Part shown: positions 8,521-17,067 of the stretch, one piece after another
Layout of the letters: each line of letters begins with the position of its first letter
How positions within the stretch are numbered: position 1 is the stretch's first letter
The notes under the pieces: generated by a model
What the model saw: only the letters and a program-made list of their open reading frames with translations
What the model was told of the DNA's origin: nothing
The model's database searches: none
Translations under genes and position numbers: made by a program
DNA from: Thermoplasmata archaeon
Lineage (GTDB): Archaea; Thermoplasmatota; Thermoplasmata; Lutacidiplasmatales; UBA184
Reading direction: 5' to 3'
NCBI GenBank assembly: GCA_030037735.1
Contig: JASHQC010000078.1
Span: 1 to 34,276 of the forward strand
DNA: 34,276 bases

Positions 8521-9822
8521 ATGGCCGACCGCCGGGCGAGCCCCGGAATTTGGGTCTTGCTCTCCCTATCCCACTCGAGGGCGCTGGTGCGGCGACCTCG
8601 GTTCTTCCTGCTCGTGATCGGCATTGCGGTCGTCTACGCACTGATCGCCATGGTGGTCGGTACCATGCTGGAAGTGTTCTCTCCCCCCGCCCACCTCGCT
8701 TCGTACTGGGTGATCCTCACCGCGGGCACACCGGCGTGGGATTATCCCGCGCTCCTCGCCGTGAATCCCTACTTCATCCTTGCTCTCCCGTTCCTGCCGA
8801 CGGTCTTCATGGTACTCACCTCGGCCGGGGTCGGACTGGGCATGTCGGTCGCCGCGATCCTGAGCGCGAACCTTCTTCGCCGCCGCAAAACCGCCTCGGC
8901 CCGTCCGGCGGCCGTCGGAACGGCCGCCGGGCTCACGCCGGCCCTGATTGCGCTCGTGACCTTGGGCGCCTGCTGCTCCACGACGGCCGCCGCGACCGCA
9001 GGAATCGGACTCACCGCCCAGGCGACCGGGACGAGCGCGTTGACGCTCCTGGCGAACGACTGGTACCTCGGGGTCTTCCAGCTCGTGATCCTGTACGTCG
9101 CCCTCCTTGCCCAGGAGCAACTGCTCACGGTGTACGGAGCGGTGGTTCCATCGACGGATGGTCTCGAATCCGCCAGTCCGGCTCCCGCGCCTGTCGACCG
9201 GCGCTTCGCCGCGGGAGCCATCCTTCGGGTCGCGCTGCTCGCCGCGGGAGTCACTTGGAGTCTCGCGATGCTCGCCGATTGGCTCACCGTGAACCCGGCC
9301 GCGGCGTCCGCCGCGATGTGGGCGAGCTGGCTCCTCCAGCACCAGCTCGTAGGGTTTGCCGCCATACTCGCCGCGCTCCTTCCTCTTCCCACGTACCGCG
9401 CCTTCGCTCGACTCGCGTCGTCGTCGGCGGGCCTCGGACTCCGGCTCCTGCTGGTGATCGGGGGCGCGTCGCTGGCGATCGGGACGCCACCGCCCTTGGC
9501 CGGTGCCGGGTGGCACGGATTCGTCAACGAATTCATCGGTGCTGTCGGGGTCTCCTCGACGTGGGGGGCGGTTTCCCCGGGTCTCGCAATAGGGCCCGCG
9601 CTCGCGGTTCGGTGGGCGGTGCAGTATCTCCTGCTCGGGAGCTTTGCTATCGCGCTGGGCCTTCGTCCGCTCGCGGCCCTCCGTCCCATCCTCTGGACGG
9701 TGACGGGCAGTCGCGAAGCCTCTCGCTCCGCCCGCCCAACGGCAGCGGCGCCCACTACCTCTCTACCCATTCCACCGGTTCCCGAAGGACGTCTGACCCT
9801 CGCCTCCGACACCCAACGGTGA
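8521..9822 (+). CDS. multi-TM membrane protein of unknown function (GACCSTTAAATAG motif)
   Basis: ORF 8509..9822; many TM segments; next gene starts 7 nt downstream. Confidence 0.7.
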   Translation: MADRRASPGIWVLLSLSHSRALVRRPRFFLLVIGIAVVYALIAMVVGTMLEVFSPPAHLASYWVILTAGTPAWDYPALLAVNPYFILALPFLPTVFMVLTSAGVGLGMSVAAILSANLLRRRKTASARPAAVGTAAGLTPALIALVTLGACCSTTAAATAGIGLTAQATGTSALTLLANDWYLGVFQLVILYVALLAQEQLLTVYGAVVPSTDGLESASPAPAPVDRRFAAGAILRVALLAAGVTWSLAMLADWLTVNPAAASAAMWASWLLQHQLVGFAAILAALLPLPTYRAFARLASSSAGLGLRLLLVIGGASLAIGTPPPLAGAGWHGFVNEFIGAVGVSSTWGAVSPGLAIGPALAVRWAVQYLLLGSFAIALGLRPLAALRPILWTVTGSREASRSARPTAAAPTTSLPIPPVPEGRLTLASDTQR

Positions 9823-9829
9823 GCTGACG

Positions 9830-11965
9830 ATGCTGGCCGACGAACTCGTCCTGGCGGTACTGGCCGCCCTGATGGCGGTGTTCACGGCCCTGGTGATTCG
9901 ATGGGCGGTGGAAGCCAAGGTTCCGCTCCACGCCGCCGGCGTCGTGTTCCTGCTGCTGATGATGGCGGCGATGTTCGGTGGCGCCGTCGTCTACTACCTG
10001 AACCCGGGGACCTCGGGGCTGGTCGAGGGCCTCTGGCTCGCTGCCGGTCTTATGTCGCTGGGCGCGTTCATCCCGTTCTTCACATTCCTACGCACCGCCG
10101 CGGGCCAGCTGGGCTCCAACACGCCGCCGGCGCCGCCGCTCCACAAGGGAGCGCTCTATGGCGCGATGGTCGCCGGCTTGGTCCTCAGCAACGAGTTCCT
10201 GATGGGGTGGGCGTTTAACCTCGCCTCCGGGGTCCACTTCGCCGGCCTCGCCGGTGGCGCCGGTGCGTTGGCCGGTGACGTCACAGCGGTGATCGACTCG
10301 CCCTGGTTCCTCTTCACAATGGCCGGAGAGATGGCGTTCACCACGTTCCTCCTCCGCTCCCGCCTGGACCGGGCGTTCGTCTTCGTGGTCGGTTTCCAGG
10401 CGGCGCTCATGTTCCTCTCCCCGCCGGCCCTCGCCTCATCGGTCTGGCGCGAGGTCACGGTGCTGCTGGGCAGCGGGGTCATGATCGTGCTCTTCGTCTA
10501 CCTGATGGAGCACATCTACCGTCAGAAGGAGCTCAACGCGGCCTACGCCACTTACCTCGTCCGCATCCTGGCCATCTACGGACTGATGATGGCCGGCCTG
10601 TTCCTCTGGGCGCTCTACGGGCAACCGCTCCTGTTCGCGGCGTCCATCGTGCTCGAGATGGTCGTCTATCTCGACGCCGTCGCTCGGCCGGACCGGTTCG
10701 TGGAGGGTGACCGGATGGCCTGGCAGCTCAACGCGCGTTGGGCGTTCCAGCTGCTGGCGTTCGTCTTCGTCGCGGAGCTGTTCATGGGGGCGCTCCTCGA
10801 CCTGCAGATCGAGCCCGCGGTGTTCGTGGGCGCCTTTCCTGCGCTGGCCCTGAGCGGACCGCCGATCGTCGTGCTCGAGAACGCCGTCTCGAACGGCTTC
10901 TGGTTCTTCGCGCTCGTCGCCGGGTCGACCTGGTTCCTCGCCATGATGGGCGCCGAGATGGGCGCGCTCGTCGTCTTCAAGTTCAAGGAGGTCCGCCAGC
11001 GCGAGACGAAGGTCCGGCTGGGGCTCATGATGGCCTGCTACGGCCTCTTCGTCGTGTTCTTCCCCAGCGTCTACTACACCGCGCTGTTCCCCACCTGGGC
11101 CTCCGGAACCCAGGTCCCGGTGCTCGGCTGGTCGATGGGGCTGGGCTCGGCCCCGATCGTTCCCTCCCTGTTCGCGGTCATCCTGGTGACCTACGCGGTC
11201 ATGGGGACGGCGTCGGCGCTGTTCGGCCGCCGGGCGATCTGCTCCGTGTTCTGTTCCGCCCCGTTGATGTACCAGGGCACGACGATCGATGCGATGAAGA
11301 CCTTCAACCGAAAATCGCCGGTGGCCCGGAAGTACCTCAGCAGCCGGTTCTCGAGCCTTTACTCCGCGACGACCGGTGTCGTGATGGTCGCCCTCGTGGG
11401 CACGTCGTTCCTCTCCTATTTCGACCAGATCGGCAAGCTGAACGTGACGGTCGGCGGCATCGATCCGAGCGTCTTCCTGTTCGTGCTCTCCTTCAGCGTG
11501 CTCTGGTACGTCATGTTCGTCACGATCCCGTATACCGGCAACTACAACTGCGTCACCATGGGCTGGTGCTACACGGGAACGATCGCTCAGGCGTTCCAGC
11601 GGATTGGTTTCTTCAAGCTCAAGGTGAAGGACCGGCAGGTCTGCAAGGACTGCACGACCCTCGACTGCGCGAAGAGCTGCCCCGTCGGACTGGTCGACAT
11701 GCCCGGCCACTTCCGGACGAAGGGGGAGTTCCGGAGCACCAAGTGCTGTGGAGTCGGCAACTGTGTCGGCGTCTGCCCGTACGGCAACCTCTACATCCAC
11801 GACATCCGCCACTGGGTCCGGGAGAGGTTCTCGCGTCCGGCGTCCCCGTCCGCCGATGTCTTGCTCCCGGTGGTTCGGGCTACTCCCCGACCGACCGAAG
11901 GGGCCCCGACCTCCGCGCACGGCGCCGCTCCCCGGAGCGGGGCCACGAAGGCCGGCTTCCCATGA
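9830..11965 (+). CDS. multi-TM membrane protein with C-terminal double Fe-S (polyferredoxin-like) domain
   Basis: 711 aa; TM N-terminus; GRRAICSVFCSAPLMYQGTTIDAMKTF then CKDCTTLDCAKSCP and CCGVGNCVGVCP. Confidence 0.8.
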   Translation: MLADELVLAVLAALMAVFTALVIRWAVEAKVPLHAAGVVFLLLMMAAMFGGAVVYYLNPGTSGLVEGLWLAAGLMSLGAFIPFFTFLRTAAGQLGSNTPPAPPLHKGALYGAMVAGLVLSNEFLMGWAFNLASGVHFAGLAGGAGALAGDVTAVIDSPWFLFTMAGEMAFTTFLLRSRLDRAFVFVVGFQAALMFLSPPALASSVWREVTVLLGSGVMIVLFVYLMEHIYRQKELNAAYATYLVRILAIYGLMMAGLFLWALYGQPLLFAASIVLEMVVYLDAVARPDRFVEGDRMAWQLNARWAFQLLAFVFVAELFMGALLDLQIEPAVFVGAFPALALSGPPIVVLENAVSNGFWFFALVAGSTWFLAMMGAEMGALVVFKFKEVRQRETKVRLGLMMACYGLFVVFFPSVYYTALFPTWASGTQVPVLGWSMGLGSAPIVPSLFAVILVTYAVMGTASALFGRRAICSVFCSAPLMYQGTTIDAMKTFNRKSPVARKYLSSRFSSLYSATTGVVMVALVGTSFLSYFDQIGKLNVTVGGIDPSVFLFVLSFSVLWYVMFVTIPYTGNYNCVTMGWCYTGTIAQAFQRIGFFKLKVKDRQVCKDCTTLDCAKSCPVGLVDMPGHFRTKGEFRSTKCCGVGNCVGVCPYGNLYIHDIRHWVRERFSRPASPSADVLLPVVRATPRPTEGAPTSAHGAAPRSGATKAGFP

Positions 11966-11987
11966 ACGGTCCCCGGGAGGCGACGGC

Positions 11988-12944
11988 GTGATTCCCGCGC
12001 TCCCCACAGCGAATCCCTGGCTTCCCCTGTTCGGCCTGCTGGCCGCGCTCATGGTCGGAGGGAACGTGTACGTGGTCTACCGGCTGTTCCCGCGGGATTT
12101 CTCGCGGCCGACCCTCGCGACCGCGATCCTGCTGCTCGGCCTCCTCCTCATGTCGACGGCCCTCTGGTTCGCCGGAATCTACGCCGTGCTGAGTCCGGGC
12201 CAGGCGTCGACCGTCTCGGTCTTCATCGCCGTGAACAGCATGATGGCGGTCGCCGGTCTCTGGGCGATCAGCCTCCTGTTCCGAGCCGGCACCCGGCATC
12301 TCCCGACCCGCGGATTCCTCTGGCCACTGGCGTTCGCCCTGCTGCTCGTCGGCAACGAGCTCCTGATGGGCATCACCTTCGTGCTGGCGCAAGTCGGGCC
12401 AGCGCCCTACGCCGCCGCGGGCTGGCCAGGACTCGCCGCGGTGGTCGGGGATGCGGGCCAGTCGGCCTGGTTCTTCTGGCCGATGCTCGTGACGATGTCG
12501 TTCTTGGTCTCTTGGCTCCCGTTCTCGCGGCCGGAGCGGGTCCTCCTCTACGGGTTTGCCGCCTCCTCGGCGATCGGTCCCTGGGTGGTTCCGGACCCGG
12601 TCATCGGCGCCGTGGGGATGGCGGCCGTCATGGTCGTCACCTTCTCCTTCCTCGCGCGCGAGCTGTGGAGACGACCGGCGCCCAGCCACCGGTACCTGTG
12701 GGCCGGACTGGGCGTCACGGTGGGCTTCCTATCCATGGTGGGCGGAGAGGCCCTCGCGTTCGTCCTTCGGACCTCGGTCTGGGGTTCCGTTCCGTTCGGC
12801 CTCACGGCGTTCGTCGCCATGACCATCGAGTTCTTCGTGCTGGCCCGATGGGTGATGGCCGGCGACTCCGTCGAGGTGCCGTTGGCCGTCCCCGCCGTGA
12901 CGCGGCCCGAGGCGTCCGCCTCGTCGTCTACGCTCCCGCCTTAG
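11988..12944 (+). CDS. multi-TM membrane protein, paralogous to N-terminal part of the upstream Fe-S membrane protein
   Basis: GTG start; LVGNELLMGITFVLAQ parallels LSNEFLMGWAFNLASG in the 711-aa protein. Confidence 0.65.
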   Translation: MIPALPTANPWLPLFGLLAALMVGGNVYVVYRLFPRDFSRPTLATAILLLGLLLMSTALWFAGIYAVLSPGQASTVSVFIAVNSMMAVAGLWAISLLFRAGTRHLPTRGFLWPLAFALLLVGNELLMGITFVLAQVGPAPYAAAGWPGLAAVVGDAGQSAWFFWPMLVTMSFLVSWLPFSRPERVLLYGFAASSAIGPWVVPDPVIGAVGMAAVMVVTFSFLARELWRRPAPSHRYLWAGLGVTVGFLSMVGGEALAFVLRTSVWGSVPFGLTAFVAMTIEFFVLARWVMAGDSVEVPLAVPAVTRPEASASSSTLPP

Positions 12945-14095
12945 GCGGACATCGCGGCGCGAGACTGCTTCCACTCGATCGGCGGCAGCGGATACGGGGA
13001 CTGAAAGTCCTCGGGCCCGAGCAGCAGGTCCGTGTACGGCAGCGCCGCGACAAGACCCGCGGTCTTCGGCTGGAACCCCGGGCGCCGCGCGTAGGGGCTG
13101 ACCCACACGACGAGATGCCCCCGCTGGTGAATCCGCCGGAGCTCGTCTCCGACCGCCGTCGACCCGGCCCGGTCCCACCCGTCGCTCACCACCACCACGG
13201 TGACCCGGTCGCCCACTGCGGTGGGGTACCGCTCGGCGAACTGCCGAAGGCACGGTCCGATCTGCGTGCCGCCTTCCGCGCGGGCGATTCGCGCCGCCAC
13301 GAGCGGGACGGCCTGACGGTACCCATGCTGGCGAATCACCTCCGTGATCTCGGCGATCCGGGTGCTGAAGGCAAATGAGCGGGCGGAGCGGGAAACCCGC
13401 TCGAGCGAGTACACGAGGCCGAAGAGCGCTGCGTCGTGCTCGCGCATCGACCCGCTGACATCCCAGAGCACCACCAGGTCGGTTCGCTGCTTCCGGGGCG
13501 TGCGCCGGGAGAGCCTGATCTCCTCGCCGCCCCATCCGATGCTGCGGCGCAGGGTCTCCGGAAAATCTACCTCCCCGCGACGGGACCGAAGGAACCGACG
13601 GCCCGGGAGCGTGGCCGTGAGGCGACGGAACCGACGGGCTCCGCGACGGAGCCAGAGCATCTCCCGCGGGCTGAGAGGACCCAGGTTGTGCCCGGCGCCC
13701 GGGGCGTAGGCGCTGTACATCCCGATCTGCGTTTCCCGGACCGGGGGTCGGGGGACCGGCTCGACGGACGCCGACCCGGTTCCCGCGACGGTGATTCCCA
13801 CCGGTTGAGGGGCGATCGATTGCCCGGGCGCCGGAGCCCGGCGCCGGCTGAAAGCCGGCGAAAAGAACGCGTCAAAGGCCCGATCCACGGTGGCGAGCTC
13901 CTCGGGGGACTTCGCCAGTACGGACCGGCAGGCGTCGCGGATACTCTCCCGGTCCAGGATGGGAAGAAGAGGGAGCGCCCGGCCGAGCTCCACCTCGGCA
14001 CCGATGCCGACCTGCACTCCTCGCTCCCGCAGGAAGCCTATGAACTCGACAAGCCGCCGGTGGAGGTAGTCCGGAGTAACGAGGGGGGCGGGCAT
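12941..14095 (-). CDS. coxE: VWA-domain protein, CoxE-like
   Basis: MIDAS motif LWDVSGSMREHD, VVVVSDGWDRAGS; follows the MoxR/CoxD gene. Confidence 0.85.
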   Translation of the reverse strand: MPAPLVTPDYLHRRLVEFIGFLRERGVQVGIGAEVELGRALPLLPILDRESIRDACRSVLAKSPEELATVDRAFDAFFSPAFSRRRAPAPGQSIAPQPVGITVAGTGSASVEPVPRPPVRETQIGMYSAYAPGAGHNLGPLSPREMLWLRRGARRFRRLTATLPGRRFLRSRRGEVDFPETLRRSIGWGGEEIRLSRRTPRKQRTDLVVLWDVSGSMREHDAALFGLVYSLERVSRSARSFAFSTRIAEITEVIRQHGYRQAVPLVAARIARAEGGTQIGPCLRQFAERYPTAVGDRVTVVVVSDGWDRAGSTAVGDELRRIHQRGHLVVWVSPYARRPGFQPKTAGLVAALPYTDLLLGPEDFQSPYPLPPIEWKQSRAAMSA

Positions 14096-14109
14096 CGGGA
14101 GGGGGGTTC

Positions 14110-15000
14110 TTAGGAACCGAGAAGGCGCGGTAGGCCCCGGTCATGGGCCAGCTGCACGTCCTGCGCGTCCTTGAGGAGGCATCCAAGGGTCTCGTCGACC
14201 ACCTCTGGGTCGAGCGCCTCGCGATGGAGCGCCAGCAGCGCGGCGGCCCAGTCAAGGGTCTCGGCCACCCCGGGTCGCTTCACCAGGTCCTTCTCGCTCC
14301 GTATCCGTTGGACGAAGGTAACGATCTCGCGTCCGAGGTGCTCACCCATTCCCGGGACCCTCGCCCGGAGAATCTCCGTCTCCCGCTCGAAGTTGGGGTA
14401 ATCGACGAAGGCGTAGAGGCAGCGACGCTTGAGGGCGTCGCTGAGCTCGCGGGACCGGTTCGAAGTAATGATGACCATCGGAGGTCGGCGCGCCTTGATC
14501 GTCCCCAGCTCGGGGATCGTCACCTGGAAATCCGAGAGGACCTCGAGCAACAGCCCCTCGAACTCTTCGTCCGCCCGGTCGATCTCATCGATGAGGAGCA
14601 CCGGTCGATGGGGGCCGCTCTCCTCGAGGGCGCGGAGCAGCGGGCGTCGGAGCAGGAACCGCTCGGTGAAGATCTCCTTCTCCACGGCCGTCGGCGACTC
14701 GTCCTTCTCGTGGAGCCGGATGGTGAGCATCTGCTTGGGGTAGTTCCAGTCGTAGAGCGCCGAGCGCGCGTCGAGCCCCTCGAAGCACTGGAGCCGGATC
14801 AGCTCGGTGCCGGTGGCCGCGGCCAGCGCCTTCGCCAGCTCGGTCTTTCCGCACCCGGGCTCGCCCTCGAGCAGCAGCGGCTTGCCGAGGCGTGCGCTCA
14901 GGTACGTCGACATCGCCAGCGACCGGTCGATCAGGTAGTTCTGCTGGGCCAATGCCTCGATGACCTCGGTCGGCGACGACCACGAATCTATGTCTGGCAT
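14110..15000 (-). CDS. coxD: MoxR-type AAA+ ATPase, CoxD-like
   Basis: Walker A GEPGCGKTE, Walker B VLLIDEIDRADEEFEGLLLEVLSDF; ATG at 15000 (MPDIDSW). Confidence 0.9.
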   Translation of the reverse strand: MPDIDSWSSPTEVIEALAQQNYLIDRSLAMSTYLSARLGKPLLLEGEPGCGKTELAKALAAATGTELIRLQCFEGLDARSALYDWNYPKQMLTIRLHEKDESPTAVEKEIFTERFLLRRPLLRALEESGPHRPVLLIDEIDRADEEFEGLLLEVLSDFQVTIPELGTIKARRPPMVIITSNRSRELSDALKRRCLYAFVDYPNFERETEILRARVPGMGEHLGREIVTFVQRIRSEKDLVKRPGVAETLDWAAALLALHREALDPEVVDETLGCLLKDAQDVQLAHDRGLPRLLGS

Positions 15001-15147
15001 TAAGTGGCGGGACGCCTGCCCGCTCCGGCCTCGAGACCGCCCGTGTGCCATCATGCTTTCCCCCCGACCGAAGGGCCCCGGAACGCCCCGCCACCCCACC
15101 CAGCGAGGACGAAGGTTTTAGACGGGTCGCCCATGGGTTATTGCTGC

Positions 15148-16119
15148 ATGCTGGTCGATACCTTCGGCCGCGAAGTCACTGATATTCGTATCAGCGTCAC
15201 GAAGCGGTGCAACTTCGGCTGCGTCTACTGCCACGACGAGGGGCTAGGCCCTGTCCTGAAACCGGGAACCTCCCACCCGGACGAAATGTCGATCGACGAG
15301 GTCGAGCGCATCGTCCGGATCGCCCGGGAGTTCGGCATCCGCTGTGTCAAGTACACCGGGGGCGAGCCCTTGGTCCGGCCGGACTTTGAGGAGATCATCG
15401 CCCGAACGGTCCACCATCTCTCCGATGTGTCCGTGACGACCAATGGGTCACTGCTCGCGAAGCGAGCCGAAGGGCTCCGCAACGCGGGCTTGAAGCGGAT
15501 CAATGTCTCCGTGGACTCTCTGGATCCTGCCGCGTTCCGCGAGATTCGACACGGGGAGCTCGCGCCCGTCTTGCGGGGCATTGAAGCCGCCATCCATGTC
15601 GGACTGACGCCGGTGAAGCTCAATCTGGTCGTGATCCGCCGGACCCTTCCCTACATCCCCGACCTAATCGATTTCGTGCGCGGCCGGGAAGGACTCCGGC
15701 TCCAGCTGATCCAGTTCATGCCGGAGCTCGTCGGGCCGCACGACTGGACCGTTGACATCGACGGGGTCAAGCGCTGGCTCGACAGTAAGGCCGATCAGGT
15801 GCTGATTCGCGAGATGCACCACCGGCACGTCTATTTGTTCGACGGGGCCGAGGTCGAGGTGGTCGACCCGGTGGCCAACCCGGAGTTCTGCATGAACTGC
15901 CACCGAATCCGGGTCACCCACAAGGGCGAGCTCAAGGGCTGCCTCAATCGGAACGACGACCTGATCCCGACCCGGGGCCTCGACGACGACGCGCTGCGGC
16001 TGGCCTTCCGGACCGTCGTCGCCCGGCGCGTGCCGTACTATGGAGCCTACGTCAAGGACTACCCGCGCCGGCACCCCGCCGAAGCGCCGCTCGTTAAGCT
16101 CGCGCCGCCACGCCCGTAA
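15148..16119 (+). CDS. moaA: GTP 3',8-cyclase (molybdenum cofactor biosynthesis, radical SAM)
   Basis: MLVDTFGREVTDIRISVTKRCNFGCVYCHDE (CxxxCxxC), TGGEPLVR, second cluster CMNCHRIRVTHKGELKGC; ATG 15148 ~30 nt after TATA-like TTTTAGA. Confidence 0.95.
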   Translation: MLVDTFGREVTDIRISVTKRCNFGCVYCHDEGLGPVLKPGTSHPDEMSIDEVERIVRIAREFGIRCVKYTGGEPLVRPDFEEIIARTVHHLSDVSVTTNGSLLAKRAEGLRNAGLKRINVSVDSLDPAAFREIRHGELAPVLRGIEAAIHVGLTPVKLNLVVIRRTLPYIPDLIDFVRGREGLRLQLIQFMPELVGPHDWTVDIDGVKRWLDSKADQVLIREMHHRHVYLFDGAEVEVVDPVANPEFCMNCHRIRVTHKGELKGCLNRNDDLIPTRGLDDDALRLAFRTVVARRVPYYGAYVKDYPRRHPAEAPLVKLAPPRP

Positions 16120-16127
16120 ACGGCTCG

Positions 16128-16958
16128 TCAGCCCGCGGACGCAGGATGCGCCACGTCCTTGCCGTACTTGGTCGCAATCACGTCCGACAGGATTGCCACC
16201 GTTAGTTCCTCCGGAGTCCGCGCCCCGATATCGAAACCGATCGGCGCGTGGAGGGATTTCAGGAAAGCCGGGTCCACGCCGTGCTTCTCGAGCTCGGCCA
16301 GGTTCTGCTTGAGCCGATGACGGCTCGCGAGCAGCCCCGCGAACTTTACGGGACGACGGGAGATCGCCTCGAGGACCGCCACGTCTCGTTCGCCCTTTGT
16401 GAGCACGACCACGTAATCGTGAGGACCCAGCTCGGCCGGGTCCACCACGGACGACTCGATCAGCTTGTGGGGAGGCTCGGGCAGCACCGGCAAGGGGTCG
16501 ATCACGACGACCTCGAACCCCAACAGCTTACCGTGGTGTACCAGCGCCGCTTCGATCTCGTCCTTTCCGCCTTGTCCCACGATCACCAGTCGATGGGAGG
16601 GAAGCATCGGCTCGATGTAGATCTCCAGCGTCCCTCCGCAGTTCGTCTGCACCCATATCTCGTCCGGGTTGGTCTCCCGGACCAGCCCCTCGACCGCCCG
16701 CTCAGTGTCGACCAAATGGACGCGAACGACTCGCGGTTCGCCCTTCTCCATGACTTCCTGAGCGACCGCCACAATCGGACCCTCCGGGCAGCCTCCCCCT
16801 AGCGTTCCGCCCGCGACCGTGCCCTCGTGAGTGATCAGGAGCTTGAACCCGGACTTCGCGAGCGTGGATCCCTCCGTCCGGATTACGGTCGCGACGGCGA
16901 ACGGTTCCCCTTTGGCCGTGAGTTCGGAGAGCTGGCGGGAGAAATGCGCGGCGTGCAC
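16128..16958 (-). CDS. XdhC/CoxF-family molybdoenzyme accessory protein
   Basis: FAVATVIRTEGSTLAKSGFKLLI...GTLGGGCPEG...CGGTLEIYIEP...LHAPIGFDIGARTPEELTVAILSDVIA. Confidence 0.9.
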   Translation of the reverse strand: MHAAHFSRQLSELTAKGEPFAVATVIRTEGSTLAKSGFKLLITHEGTVAGGTLGGGCPEGPIVAVAQEVMEKGEPRVVRVHLVDTERAVEGLVRETNPDEIWVQTNCGGTLEIYIEPMLPSHRLVIVGQGGKDEIEAALVHHGKLLGFEVVVIDPLPVLPEPPHKLIESSVVDPAELGPHDYVVVLTKGERDVAVLEAISRRPVKFAGLLASRHRLKQNLAELEKHGVDPAFLKSLHAPIGFDIGARTPEELTVAILSDVIATKYGKDVAHPASAG

Positions 16959-17067
16959 GGCGAATGTAGCCGGGACGGGGATTTCACGGTTCGGGGGAGG
17001 GCGGTCGCACGATGACGGCCCCGGGGCCGGAAACGATTAGAGTGCTTCGCGGCTCCGAAACGGAGCC

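Noticed and set aside
10436-12052. 538-aa minus-strand ORF
   Set aside because: Antisense of the Fe-S membrane protein; His/Glu/Arg/Asp-rich artefact.
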